A stretch of 64,000 nucleotides of DNA from Saxidomus purpurata (GCA_022818135.1 JAFMSR010000016.1:10622761-10686760); one strand, 5' to 3'. Positions 1 to 12,189 are shown, counted from the stretch's first letter. Notes: generated by a model not told the origin, from the letters alone. Translations and numbers: made by a program.

Positions 1-919
1 CACTTGGGATAAATATTCAGCTGCAAAAGGACAAAATTTTTCCTTAAGTAGTGGGAAGAAAATCTCAACATTAAGGAAAAAAATTGACCTATTAAGACAA
101 TTACTCCACTTTTAGGAATAAACGAAAGTGAAACCAAGACCTCAAACAATTACATATGGAAAGGAATCTATTCACACCATTAAGCATAGCACACGACAAT
201 AGCCAGATGAACTCTGCCATACACACTGCAGCTTAAATGGTAACTGTATTAAGGTAAAGCTTTTAACTGGTGAACAAGTAAAGGACATCACATACACAGT
301 AATAAAGATATATCACAAAGCACAGCACAAACAAATATTTAAGTAATAAGTTTAATTTTGAGATTACTGCCTTGCTACCTTGGAACAATCAGTTTCCACA
401 AAGTTAAGAATACCCCTACCCCAGGTAACACTGTGCACTCATACTTTTAATTGACTGTGTTCAACACCTGTGATGAACACATTACTATAACGTTCATAGC
501 TATGAACCCGGTTGAACATGAGGCACGGGAGTGCTGTGTTTAGCTAATTGATTAAATATTTTTGAGCTTCCTTATAGGGTGTTATTTTATATATTCCTTA
601 AAACCCGATTGTTCATACAAATAAGTATTTTATAGTCATTAAACAAAAAATTCATCAAAAATGGTTGTGAATAAAGCAGCTATCTCGGAAGCCATTTTGA
701 AATTCTCCGTAGTAACTGACTATATTTTGGTAAAGTATCGTATCATTAAAGGATATGTATACAAAGTAATAAATGTACTTATTCCAGACTGGACTTCTTC
801 TATCTTAAAATATTAGATTATCAGAAGTGTCATCGTACTTCTTCATTAATATATTTACCTTGACGATGACATTGAGAATGACCTTGCATGATTACAATGT
901 GCTATAATTTTAAGTAATG
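1..919. other. AT-rich intergenic sequence, nothing recognised
   Basis: No coding frame, RNA gene or clear repeat boundary is visible. The last part carries short TGACCTTG/TGACCTT motifs of a kind that recurs in other intergenic parts of the window, for example 1550-1960 and 28620-28660. Confidence 0.4.
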
Positions 920-1115
920 TCTTAGATTATACTAACTTGTTTTAGCTCGATTGTGAAGAAAACTTGTAGCTTATTGAGTCATTTTCGAGTCCGCTTCCTG
1001 GAAAAAACAGTACTAGTGTCATATGAGGAAGTACGGTCGTGATCGCACTGGGGCTCGAACCCGCAACTTCCGGGATGAGCGACAGATACCTTAACCTCTA
1101 CACCACCGTTCCCCC
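920..1115 (-). mobile_element. tRNA-derived SINE (family 1), minus strand
   Basis: Read on the minus strand from 1115, the copy starts with GGGGGAACGGTGGTGTAGAG. An A-box-like stretch lies at 1089-1105 and a canonical Pol III B box (GGTTCGAGCCC) at 1051-1061. The tail matches the plus-strand copies near 15562, 32078, 50214, 51169 and 61743 (shared block around GAAGCGAACTCGAGAGTGAA). This copy has the best B box of the set and lies outside the C1q repeat block, so it is an independent insertion. No TSD was resolved. Confidence 0.75.
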
Positions 1116-1187
1116 TAGATAGTACATTTGTAATGACTTAGTACAAATATCATCGTGAAATACAGTGGCCACTTTTGACCATCTTGC

Positions 1188-1190
<3 letters not shown>

Positions 1191-1281
<91 letters not shown>
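1191..1281. repeat. (CT)n-(TA)n compound microsatellite
   Basis: An uninterrupted CT dinucleotide run from 1191 to about 1256 passes directly into a TA run to about 1281. It produces a spurious Leu-Ser/Tyr-Ile frame that should not be read as coding. Confidence 0.97.
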
Positions 1282-1470
1282 TTATTTTCATTTTATATAC
1301 ATTTGTATATATACGTAAAAAATTCAAAAACATGTGCCGGAAAAAAGTTAAATATATTAAAAGATAAAAACACAGTCCATGAGATAATTAAATTATTATT
1401 TGCCAACCGGTTTCGCTTTCATGCTCATCAGGGCAAATATATGGCCATATTTATATGATGTTACGTATAT

Positions 1471-1960
1471 GAAACAGGACTTGCTAAATCATATAGTTTT
1501 GAATACACAGAAGATGTAATGTGATGAAACAGTGACTGTTTTGGTCATTTTGACCCTTTAACCTTAAATATGACCTTGTTAATGACCATGTATGAATCTA
1601 AAATTACTACATTTTTTAAGTACTGTTTTAGTACAAATGCTTATGCATGGTTTATTTGCACCTTTTTTTCATGATTATTTTATACTTAGACAAACGCCTG
1701 CTATTGTGAAAACGGCGGCCATTTGGGACGTCATCTTGCATTTCTCCATGGCAACCAATCTATTCACACAAAATGGTTAAAAAACTAAAAGTGTATGTCT
1801 GTATAACGTTATAAATATTACACAAGATTTGCTTCATCATATAGTTTTGATGTATAGTTTAAATCAACACAAAAAGTGATTAGGTGAAACTGTGATTTTT
1901 TCCATTTTGACCATTTGACCATTTGACCTTGAATATGACCTTGATAGTACTACCGTATAC
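1471..1960 (+). repeat. Diverged tandem pair of an intergenic repeat
   Basis: Two stretches beginning near 1471 and 1815 share the same order of motifs: a CATATAGTTTTGA core, then GTGA(T/G)-AAACAGTGA-type sequence, then a TTGACC/TATGACCTTG run. They look like two old copies of one unit roughly 340 bp long. Confidence 0.5.
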
Positions 1961-2009
1961 ATGATAGTACTACCGTATATATTAAGTGCTTACTTAGTAA
2001 ACATGCATA

Positions 2010-2358
2010 TGTATTCGTGTATTGTCTAGCATCGTAAATAATTAACACACAATACAAACGTGGATTGAACTGGAAGCTATAAGCAGCTTATTGAAGTTCT
2101 CTCCGAAGTATACTATATGTAGGTACAAGATATTCAACCTTTTAAATCCAACATGATTAGTATGACGTTTTATTAGATACAGTCTGTACATCTATAGATT
2201 TTATGTTAGTCTTTATTCGATAACATAAAATTATACCATTAATTTGAGTGCTTACAAGATAAAAAGTCATTGAATAGTACTTAATAATACCTGAAATAAG
2301 TTACATGTTCTTGTTTCGTTTGTGTTTTTTGTTGTTGTTTTTTTTTGCAAAAACCACA
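2010..2358 (+). repeat. Segmental-unit block S1 (extra copy) and flank
   Basis: The segment running through CGTGGATTGAACTGGAAGCT and the TACTATATG stretch recurs at about 3905-4120, 23000-23190 and 39890-40060. Within unit 1 it is present twice, 1.9 kb apart, so it has been duplicated locally as well as with the unit. From 2218 the sequence matches the unit flank seen at 22500, 39300 and 58090. Confidence 0.75.
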
Positions 2359-2360
2359 TA

Positions 2361-3464
2361 CAGTAAAACTTCGTTAACTCGAGCATCGATAACTCGAGAA
2401 CCCCGGATAACTCGAGGACTCCTGTCGGTCCCGGCAATTTTACCTATATGTTTAACCAGAAAATACTATGGATAACTCGAGCATCAATAACTCGAGAACC
2501 CCGGATAACTCGAGGAACACCTGTGGTCCCGCCAGGTAGATTTCTTACTAAATTACCTGCGGCAACTCGAGGTCACTGATTATCAGATTTTTCTCACCTC
2601 TGATGGCGCATCATTATTGTGACACGTCATGGGAAAAATTCTATTGCTAATTGATTGTTCTCTTTAATTATCGATTAATCGCCAGTCCAGTTGCCAAAGT
2701 GTATAAAGTGTTTTTTCGCAAATTTAAATCATCTTAAAGCATGTGTAATCTACTTGTTACTTTTATTGAATAAGAAGAAAATAAAGAACAAAAAATATGT
2801 TTGCGAGTTTTTAATTACGAAAACTTAATGATGAGATGATAATTTTGAGTCTGAGTAGACTTTTGATAATAAAGCTTGAGAAAAAATCCCAAACTGCATA
2901 TTCTTTCTAGAATAATCTCTATGAAATTGTCATGTCAGAAATAAACTTTGTGTCCGAGCAATCTAGTTATACCGATTCACCGGTGCTGTGCCTAAAAGAC
3001 AACTGGTGTGAGATTATAATCACTATTCGCTATTGAGTCATTTGCAAACAAATTAAGCTTAGGTCAGACTTGTCTAGCAAACTGGTCGTCTGGCATTATT
3101 GGCAAACACTAAGAGAAACCCAAATGACCGGTAAATATACTGGACGAAGTTAAGTTACATTACACCGCCTTCTTCATTAATCAGTTGTCAGTTACCCTGA
3201 TTGTACATGTATGCAAACAAAACGAACAGGATTTTATCAAATAAGTACGAAAGGTAATCAGTGCTCGTGATTTAATGTAATAAATATAATTTGTAAATGT
3301 ATTAATCCGACTACAACATCAAGGTTCTCAAATAACTCGTTGTTAATAAGATATATGACAGCAGAAAAACTTGTAAAATCCCATGGTTCGTATAACTCGA
3401 GACCCTGGATAACTCCAGCATTTTACTCGTCCCCTTGCGACCTCGAGTTATCGAGGTTTTACTG
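2361..3464. mobile_element. Non-autonomous pogo/Tigger-like DNA transposon, 1,104 bp, TA target site
   Basis: The ends are inverted: the left begins CAGTAAAACTTCGTTAACTC and the right, reverse complemented, begins CAGTAAAACCTCGATAACTC. TA flanks both ends (2359-2360 and 3465-3466). The same flank without the element is found near 22611, 39411 and 58221 (CCACATA followed by the TTGGAATAGG-type flank), which proves the insertion. CAGT termini with TA duplication fit the pogo/Tigger branch of Tc1/mariner. No transposase frame is visible. The interior carries many ATAACTCGAG motifs, including a tandem pair of about 100 bp at 2380-2560. Confidence 0.85.
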
Positions 3465-3466
3465 TA

Positions 3467-4505
3467 CTTTGGAATAGGATTGGTCTAATTGGATACTGCG
3501 GTATATAGAATGCCGTTTTTAAAAGTCAATGGCTACAAGTAAATAATTATTGGTTAGAGGGATCCTATTGTATACTTGTATAATATTGCATTACAAATTG
3601 ACCTGTTGCAAAGTTTCGTCATAAAGAAGCCATCTTCGATCAAACATCAGATAATATGAGCTAACTGATGGAAATTTAGTTATCATCGCAGGACTTTAAA
3701 CAGCAAATGTTAACAACATTCTGTTGCATAGCTACTTCCTGAAATCATCACAAACTAAATCAGTATGAAAGATTACAAATTTCAAATTACTTACTCAGAA
3801 ACGAAACTGTAATTTACAATCAGTAGTAAAACATTCACGAAGCATTAAATTTATATTGTGCCATTTAACAAAGACCTAAAACTGTAGGTCTTTGGATTCA
3901 ACTTTTTTCATTTTAAACATATGTATTTGTGTATTGTATAGCATTGTAATTAATTAACACACAATACAAACGTGGATTGAACTGGAAGCTATAAGCAGCT
4001 TATTGAAGTTCTCTCCGAAGTATACTATATGTCGGTACAAGAATTCAACTTTTTTAAATCCAACATGAACAGTATGACGTCTTATATGATACATCAAGAG
4101 ATTTTATGTTAGTCTTTATTTCGTGTGTATTTCGACTGGATTAAGAGGGTTTACCCTTTGGAATGTTCATGTATCAATTATGTCTCCCACAACTATGTAG
4201 TGTGGAGATATATTTATTTTGGTCTGTCTGTTGATTTTGTGATGTTTGTCAGTCTGCATGTCTGTCCCAAAGTTTGTCCGGACTGCTTCTCTTATACCCC
4301 TTGCTATATTTTCATAACACTTAGCAGAAAGCATCAGTATGAGGTGTAGTTGTGCATATTATAATTTGGGCTCATTGGCTTAATTCTCAAGGTCACAGGG
4401 ACCGGAAACCGAAAATCTTGTCCACGCTTTATGCAAAACCCCTAAGTGAATTTTAGGTTTAACTGTTAATACATGTACTACCGGCTTTAAAAATATTTTC
4501 GACCA
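3467..4505 (+). repeat. Segmental-unit flank including block S1
   Basis: This stretch is collinear with 22620-23760, 39415-40700 and partly 58230-58520. It contains the second unit-1 copy of block S1 (3905-4120) and the TTTCGACTGG block at 4128. No credible coding sequence is seen. Confidence 0.7.
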
Positions 4506-4509
4506 TAAA

Positions 4510-4929
4510 AGTGACATTATGCGCATCTTACTGCACATAGTGTATTTTTGGTGACAGTTTTATAAAAGCAATATTTGGTTGATGTTCATTTAAATATGTT
4601 AAATTAATGATTATGCTGCATTAGTATTTCAAGTTGGTGCTTTAGATATAAAAAAATCGGACTGATAAAATGATAGTTGATTGTGTCGTTGTTGATGTTG
4701 GTAGAGATTTCGGCAGTGGAAGGGAAGCAACTCCTGCATGCAGTTGTTCTTTTCTTAAATTGACTCTCCCAGTCAAATAAGAAAATCAATATTTGGAAAG
4801 TTATTATTTCATACTGGTAGCGTGAAGCGTTTGGTGTATTGGGTTAAAAGCTATTATTTCCTCTACGCTTTTGTACACACACCATATTCAGCTGGATATT
4901 TACTTGAAAAAAATGCGCATAATGTAACT
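4510..4929 (-). mobile_element. TTAA-targeting MITE, copy 1 (reverse orientation), 420 bp
   Basis: The termini are inverted AGTGACATTATGCGCAT-type repeats. The right flank is TTAA (4930-4933) and the left is TAAA, apparently a mutated TTAA. The empty site is visible in unit 2 near 23766, where CCATTAAAGTCGCAAAC is uninterrupted. The family recurs at 16738-17141 and 37239-37656 in the opposite orientation. TTAA targets are known for piggyBac and Kolobok elements; which applies here is not established. Confidence 0.85.
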
Positions 4930-4933
4930 TTAA

Positions 4934-5404
4934 CAACCGTACAGTCGCAAACATAAAATTCACTGAACGGTAAATCATGGTCTAAAATGCGATAATTACA
5001 GATTCGTTCGAATTTAGGACTGAATATGAGCATACGTTATTTAAACATCGCCAATGTAAATGAAGTCACCAATCAAAATTGACGTTACAACGAAAGTGCG
5101 TTCGAAATTGTAATTGAGGTATATTTTAGCAAACAAGAACCTAGATTTTCGCAGCTGGTCCAAGAATAAATGTACATCAAATTATGACATTACGACTGCT
5201 CAAAAGAGAACAGAAACATTTTTCTACTGTTTTTACACATGACACGTACCTACAAAATCACTTATCAAACTATATCAAACATTCTAATACTTACTCCATT
5301 TCGTCTCATATAAGGAAAGAAAGATTTGAACATGATAAACATGTTCAATACAGTATGGCCGGAACTATGTGCCGCTTTTTAAAATAAGCCCCGCGTATTT
5401 TAAC
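4934..5404 (+). repeat. Segmental-unit block S3
   Basis: The block around GACGTTACAACGAAAGTGCG and GCAGCTGGTCCAA(G/A)AATAAA is shared with 23780-24130, 47322-47600 and 58680-58910. It lies upstream of each C1q promoter and ends close to the start of the decayed LINE. Confidence 0.75.
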
Positions 5405-5418
5405 ATAATTCACGCAAA

Positions 5419-5860
5419 AATAACATCAAAATTGCAAATGTAGAGGAAGTTGAAGGAGAGGACCAGCAAAAATTGGAAGAAAAGGTACAGGAAATTTTCA
5501 AGAAGCATAATATTACTTTAGAAAAATCTGAAGTAGTAGCCATGCCTCGAATTCCATCTAAACGCAGTGATGTAAAACCTGTGTTAATAAAGACAATGAA
5601 TAATGTAGCAAAAATTAGAGTGGTGAAGAAGAGGAAGGAAATGAAAAATGATGGCCACAAAGTAAGTGATGACGTTACAAGTCTGAACACCGGTCTTATT
5701 GGCAGACTGCTTAGACACGATGGGATTTCTACAGCTTGGTTTTTCAATGGTTCAGTATAGAGACAACAAGAAATGAACGTTTAAAATTTGACATTTATGA
5801 CAGCATCAGTGAAGTGATTTCCAGCTTCAGACAAAATAAGGTGCATAAAAAAATATACTG
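5419..5860 (+). pseudogene. LINE A ORF1 relic (C-terminal part)
   Basis: A frame runs through KSEVVAMPRIPSK, then VKPVLIKTMNNVAKIRVVKK, then LIGRLLRHDGISTAWFFNGS, and continues after a stop or frameshift near 5760 as a KFDIYDSISE-like stretch. This layout matches the C-terminal nucleic-acid-binding part of LINE ORF1 proteins, for example AHRLGKFDVKANRPVICKFV in the ORF1 at 41093. The N-terminal coiled coil is missing. The long minus-strand frame over the same stretch is a shadow. Confidence 0.65.
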
Positions 5861-6715
5861 ACATAGGAAGTGTTAAATGTTGAAATAATAGTGGCAGTAA
5901 TATCAGTTATATATGGAGACTGAAGTGTTAATTAAGAAGAATTAATGCAAGTTCAAAATTATGAGACTAAATGTACTTAGTACACTAATTTTGATTTTCT
6001 TTTTACATAGGCGTAAATTAGTGTATGTAATTTCTACTATGCATACTATGCAATTATTGTACATAAATAACTAAACCTGCATTACAGTTTCAATTTTTTC
6101 ACATTTTGAAAGTGGTTGTATTTGATACCATCATGCTATTCAAACTACTTTTTCGAATAAATTCTGTTATAAGCATTTTTTCATTGAAATGTTAGTAATA
6201 TACAGTTTCTTTAATTAAAACCTTGTGTATGTATATGCAGTCAGTATTTGATATGAATTTTTACAGCTAGCAATCCCTAATTTATTTGCTGGAACACTGG
6301 ATTTTGTTTCAGGTGGATAAAGTAATCATTCCTTGAAACTTAACAAGAACACAATACAGATGAGAATAGTATAAATAAGTTTTTGTATCGACTACAACAT
6401 AAATAGTTGTTTACAGTTTTTCCTGTATTGTGTTATTCAGGTTGGTTAAAAGTTTGTAATTAAAATCTTGAAGACATATTCATGTACTGTAACAGTCACC
6501 AACCAATACTATTGAGAGAATTTTTTTTAACTAGACAAAATTCACTGTATTTGTAGAAGACTTTTTGTTGCTATTGTTCACATTTACTTGTTACATTTTT
6601 TCCACACAATTTTCACCAACACTATGCACGGGAATTTACAGTCTTCTTCAGAATACACTCATAGATACATAAGCAAATATATTGTACTAAAATGTAGTTA
6701 CTTAACCTTTTTTTT

Positions 6716-9700
6716 AGTCATGGAAAATCCGATGCACGAGGTGTAGCAATACTTTTCAGGAAACAGTTAGATATTAAAATAATTCATAGCAAGCAGATGT
6801 AAATGGCAATGTTTTGATCTTAGACTTAACATATAATGACACGAAAATTGTACTGATTAATGTTTATACACCAAATATTGCAGCTCCAGACATTTTTAGT
6901 AAAATATTTGAGGTGGCTGATACTTTAAACACTGAAGATATTATCATGTGCGGTGACTTTAACCTTGTATTAGATCCAGAAATTGATTATAGCAACTATA
7001 AATCTATTAAGCATAATGTACATGGAAGACAAAATCTTTTATCCATAATTGATAACAGAAATCTTGTTGATCCGTTTCGAGAATTTCAATGTAACCTAAG
7101 AAAATATACATGGAGAAGAATGAACCCATTTCAACAGGGCAGACTTGATTTCTTTCTCATTTCAAACAACTTGTTAAATTCTGTCAGGAGAAGTAGTATT
7201 GATATAAGTTATAAATCTGACCATTCAAGTATATGTCTTGAATTGTCTCTGTCACCTACAGTACATGGAAAGGGTTTTTGGAAATTTAATAATTCTCTAC
7301 TTTATGACAACTTTTTAAACAGTGTTAATGCAAAGATAGATGAAACTATTCTACAATATTGTGTTCCAGTATATGATAGATCAAATGTTTTAGATATGGA
7401 TAGAACTCATATACAATTTGTAATTAACGATGAGTTATTCTTAGAGACCCTGTTAATGGAAATTACTGGGAAATGTATATCATATGGAAGTTACATAGTA
7501 AAGGACAGGAACACCAGATAAATGAAAATCTTCAAAGAAATTACTGAAATTGAATCATGTTTATCTATTGAAAATAAAGAAAAATTAATTTTATTAAAAA
7601 GTCAATTAGAAGAACTAAGGAATACTAAACTAAGGGGTTCGTTCATTAGATCTTGAGCAGATTAGATTGAAAATGGTGAAAAAACTACAAGATACTTCTG
7701 TAACTTAGAAAAAACTTATATTTCAAATAAAACTATACCATTCATTGAAAAAGATGATGGATCAATTATTTTTTACCAGAGTGAAATTTTACAAGAAACT
7801 AGGAAATATTACGAAACTCTTTATAGTAAAAAATCTATGATAGATGATTTTGAACTAGAAAATGAAATAGATGATAGTGAAATACAAAAACTAAGTTCTA
7901 AACAAGCTAAGGGACTTGAAGGTATTTTAACTTATAGTGAAGTAAGTTGAACACTAAAATATATGAAAAATGACAAAAGTCCTGGATGTGATGGCTTTAC
8001 CTCTGAGTTTTACAAAGTATTTTGGAACAGATTAGGACAGTTTGTCGTAAGAGCCATAAACCATGCTTTTTTGTCTAACTCTTTTTCAAGGAATATTAAA
8101 TTAGGCACTATAACGTGCATACCTAAGGAGAACAAACCTAAACAATTTTTAAAAAAGCTGGAGACCAATAACACTTTTATGTGTTTTATATAAACTTGTA
8201 TCTGGTAGCATAGCAAATAGGTTGAAAAAAGTATCGAATTCACTTGTTTCAAAAGACCATACCGGATTTGTTAAAGGACGATCCATTGGTGAAAATACAA
8301 GATTATTATATGACATTATGCATTACACTGAGGCAAATAATATCCCTGGACTAGTAATGCTGATAGATTTTGAAAAGGCATTTCATTCAATATCGTTTAA
8401 ATTCATTGAAAAATCACTAAATTTCTTTAATTTTGGTGTCATGTTTAAAAAATGGCTTCACCTGTTCTTGCATAAAACAGAAGTTTGTGTTCAACTGAAT
8501 AGATTTGAGGCTGCAGACAAGGAGATCCAATTTCGCCTTATATTTTCATATTATGTGCATTAAGGGGGGTCACTGCTGAAATTCAAAATAACAAGAAATT
8601 TTATTGACCCTGTTTTTTATGGAGACTAACATTTTGTTACTTAATTTCTGGAAAAATAATGATTGGTCAATGACTTAAATTTTTCGCAATATTAATCTTT
8701 AGTGATACACTGTCAGATCAAGGTACTTAATGCAGAATTAGCTAGAATTTTGGTATTATAAACGTTTATGTATGTTGTGTATGTTTCAGAATGAATATCA
8801 CTTTCTGATCTGTTCTTATGTAGTATATTATACTTTAGGGTGAAAAATTAGAGATAGTGGTATTTCTATCATCATCTGAATAAATATTACGCTCCTTATT
8901 ATTACCCCACCCACTTTACTAAAATTCATTTTTTCAATTTTTGAAATGAATATTTCATGATAAAGGAGTAAAAGCTTTTTCAGATATTTTGTCTACAGTT
9001 TCATTAAAACCTTTGTTTTAGAATGCAAAAATAAAAAATGGGGGTCAATGTGCATATAAGAAAGAAATTCAATAAAAACTGACAAAAAATGTGTTTTTTA
9101 GATTTCGGCGAGCTTTGAGATATGACGGCATATGTCTGTAACAAAAAACTGTAAAAGAAACTAGTTATTATTGAAGTTTTATATCCTTACAATTCTTCTT
9201 CTAATACAGTTTGAATTATGTAGATATCTTAAATGGTTTTTGAGAAATGACTATTTTGTACCCCTACCCCCATTTTGGCATATGACAAAATTTGTCAATT
9301 TAGTCACCAAATGTGAGGTCAAAATATTTTTTCTCAAAAATGTTCAATTTTTTTACACTAAAATATTCCTATTGTGCCTAAGTTCACTACTACATAATTG
9401 TTTTTTCCAGTTAACTCATCATTTTTTAAATATAACAAATGTAAATTTCCGGAAGTGCAAAAATCCGAAACCTCACCAGTGACCCCCCTTAAATAAAATA
9501 GTTTCATATTATGTGCATACATTCTAGCAATCAAACTAAGACAATGCAAAGATATTACCTGAATAAAGATTAAAGATGAAGAATATAAAATATCTCAGTT
9601 TGCAGATGACACTTCTCTTCTACTAAACGGAAATGATCAGTCATTGAACTCTGTCTTAGATATATTACATAGATTTTCTTTGATATCTGGCCTAAATATA

Positions 9701-10891
9701 AACTTTAAAAAAACTAAATTGATATGGATAGGCTCTCTCAAATATAGTACAAGGTCGATTAAAACAAGATGGAAACTTTCATGGGGTGATGCTCAATTCA
9801 AATTACTAGGCATACTTTTTGACGTTGATTTAAACAGGATGCATGAATTAAATTTGAAGGATAAATTAATGAAAATGAAAAACAGTATCAAATACTGGAA
9901 TAGACGTCAGTTAACACCAATAGGTAGAATAGCTGTTGTTAAAACAATGTTACTTCCCTTGTTTACTCATTTATTTGTGAGTCTACCAACTCCCAATGAG
10001 AAGTCTATCAAGAATCTTACTGATATGCTAAATGAATTTGTACAGTGTGGCAAAAATAGAATAAAGAATGCAGTACTGATCAAGGATCACACTGAAGGTG
10101 GTTTAAAAATGATTGAAATTCCAAGTTACATGAAAAGCCTAAAAATTAAATGGCTAAGAAACTGTGTAAGAAATAGTAGCAGTAAATGCTACAATTTGAT
10201 AAATTCTGTGTTTGACATGGATAAACTTTTTAACTGTGGTAAAATATATAGTGAAACCATTATAGGCAATATTAAGAACAAATTCTGGATGCATCCAATT
10301 TTATTAAGGACAGCCATTAATAAATTTATATATATAATTCTTATCAAAAATGAAGAGAAACCCACAAGCCAAATTAAGAAGGAATCCATGAGTGAAAACA
10401 CTATAAACTGGAATTTAATTTATAGGTATGTTTCGAAGTGTACAAGAGATACATATATACAGTGGTTACAGACAAGAATTTTACTTAGAATCTTAGCAAC
10501 AAATTTATTACTTTGCAAAATGAAGATCAATAATGATAAATTTTGCACTTTCTGTAAGAGCCCGGAAGAAACCTTATCCCACCTTTTTTGGGAATGTCAG
10601 AATGTCAAACCAATTATACAATATTTAATTCATGAATTAGATTATTTTGATCAAAATTTTGAAATAAACAAGTTCACGGTTTCGTTAGGGTCGGGAAAAC
10701 AAGATTACATGTTAGATATTCCTTTTTTAGAAGTGAAGAAGTATATATACCTTTGTAGAAGAAAGGAAGTATTGCCTTGCATAATAGGTTTAAAAAACAG
10801 TCTAAAGTTAGCATGGGAGATATATAGAATCTTGAACATTACTTATCTTGAGTATAACAGATGGACAATTGTAAGACACTTTCTATCATAA
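6716..10891 (+). pseudogene. LINE A ORF2 relic (endonuclease-reverse transcriptase)
   Basis: An ORF2 protein nicks target DNA and reverse transcribes element RNA. The apurinic-type endonuclease is recognisable from RGVAILF through INVYTPN, CGDFNLV and RLDFFLIS to SDHSSI (about 6740-7240), but its first 60 or so residues are absent. The RT follows: SPGCDGFTSEFYK (7978), LIDFEKAFHSIS (8362; the usual DFEKAFDS) and FADDTSLL (9602). The C-terminus carries CTFCKSPEETLSHLFWEC (about 10540-10600). Stops occur near 7521, 7657, 7670 and 7948, and a frameshift near 8170. A 941-bp insert splits the RT between FILCA and YILA. Not functional. Confidence 0.85.
8561..9501. mobile_element. 941-bp insert with terminal inverted repeats inside LINE A
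   Basis: LINE A sequence TTTCATATTATGTGCAT is present on both sides (8544-8560 and 9502-9518), and removing one copy plus the insert restores a continuous RT frame. Inside, GGGGGGTCACTGCTGA (8564-8579) is inverted at 9473-9488 with one mismatch. TTAA flanks this core on both sides (8560-8563 and 9489-9492), and a short AAATAAAATAG-like tail precedes the right direct repeat. No credible coding sequence was found; a 103-codon frame at 9171 resembles nothing known. Confidence 0.8.
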
Positions 10892-11322
10892 CTACAAATG
10901 GTACTTTTTCTAATAAAAAACTTTGTATTTTCAAGCTTAAAACCATATTTTACTGACATAGAAATAACAATAAACTTTATACAATCAATCTACAAATATC
11001 TTTTTTTGAATCAACAGAAAGAAGGAAAAAATCTGTTAAATATATGACATCTCTTTTCGTTCAGACAGATAGATCCCAATTTTTGTGTTGTATTTTTCAA
11101 TATTTAAAATAGGGGTTACACATCAAGTTATCTACAATCATGTATGTTAATTTTGTGAACTTTGTAAAACAGGGAACTGAATAGGTAATTTATTATTGTT
11201 TCATATAATAGTATTAGGTACTTACATCTATGTTAATATAGTCTTTGAAAAAGCCATAGAGCTTGTTTGTAATTATGAACATGTATTCTGAAATAAAAGA
11301 TTATTCTCCCTGAAAAAAAAAA

Positions 11323-12035
11323 TAATTAAAACGTTCACACACGTTTACATTGTCGGTCTTTGCGTTCGGACCGCAACATATGTTGACTATTCATTAAATG
11401 TTCACCAAAACTTAACAGTTATTCTCTTAATTTTACGCTTGAAGTATAGTTTTGGCATATTTTATATATACGTGATACATGTACTGTCAATTACGCAGGA
11501 CGTTGTTCGTGCTTTCTGTTGTATATATGACGTCATCAACGTTTAAACCGTCGCAATAAGCGCTCAGCTTCTTAAAGTTAGACGGTATACAGATAAACGG
11601 AGATTATTTAACTGAAAATAGTTGAGTTGGTACTGATACGATCTGCCGTTATATCACAGTACGTACATGAAAACCACGAAATAAAATTTTGTATAAAAAT
11701 GTTTCATTTAAAACAAGTTAATGCAAGTAATGCCATAATTATAGAAATGGGTAGTAAAAGCTCTTGGAACAGCAAAAAAAGTTCGAGCGTTGTCTGGCGA
11801 CCTGAAAAGTCACTCAGCTTAGCGTAATAAAATAATTCATCATGTTTTCCAAGTAAACTTGTTAGAATGGAAATAGATTTTACTTTTGCGTGACATACCG
11901 GTTTGTTAATCACTGTTTGTCGTTAAGATGCTTCGTAATTAATCACTCAGGCCTTCGGCCTTCGTGATTAGATTACTAAACATCTAAACTTCACACAGTG
12001 ATAAAGTAACAGGTATATCTATTTCTGCTGATGAA
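11323..12035. other. Unit-1-specific upstream sequence of C1q gene 1
   Basis: This 700-bp stretch is not shared with the regions upstream of the other C1q genes. It contains a perfect TGACGTCA palindrome at 11528-11535 (the sequence of a cAMP-response element) and a nested stem-loop at 11940-11970. Open frames on both strands (11627-11913) resemble nothing and are not supported as genes. Confidence 0.4.
11940..11970. other. Nested stem-loop
   Basis: The outer arms TAATCAC/GTGATTA and the inner arms AGGCC/GGCCT are separated by a symmetrical TC/TC internal loop and closed by a TTC loop. It resembles the tip of the foldback element at 31002-31171 (CGAGGGCGAAGCCCGAG with flanking TTCAC/GTGAA). 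Confidence 0.7.
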
Positions 12036-12189
12036 ATCAGCTAAATGCATTAAATCATGAAAAATAAACATGAATTACAAAATAAACAATAGTCAATTTA
12101 CACATTGTTGTCTTAGCTACGTAAGAAGATTATTACTTCTTTTTTCTTGGAAACTACTGAGTGACAATAACTGCTCAGAAAAAAAGAAG

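Larger units (their letters stand above)
5405..11322 (+). mobile_element. Decayed L1/Tx1-type LINE (LINE A)
   Basis: The element holds, in order, the C-terminal part of ORF1 (about 5419-5860), a non-coding spacer (5860-6715), a broken ORF2 with endonuclease, reverse transcriptase and C-terminal zinc-knuckle regions (6716-10891), a 3' UTR with AATAAA at 11292-11297 and an A-rich tail at 11313-11322. The 5' end is truncated. ORF2 has at least four in-frame stops and a frameshift near 8170, and a foreign sequence occupies 8561-9501. It is clearly related to, but well diverged from, the near-intact LINE at 40755-47305. No TSD could be identified. Confidence 0.85.

Noticed and set aside
1165..1458. 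97-codon frame rich in Leu-Ser and Tyr-Ile
   Set aside because: It is a translation of the CT/TA microsatellite.
4604..4789. 61-codon frame conserved in three places (also 16862-17047 and 37377-37562)
   Set aside because: It lies inside the TTAA MITE and begins at TTG, not ATG. Its similarity reflects the shared origin of young MITE copies.
5400..5747. 115-codon minus-strand frame
   Set aside because: Shadow of the LINE A ORF1 relic on the plus strand.
9171..9482. 103-codon frame in the 941-bp insert
   Set aside because: AT-rich, Phe/Leu-rich composition and no recognisable motif; it runs into the inverted terminal repeat.
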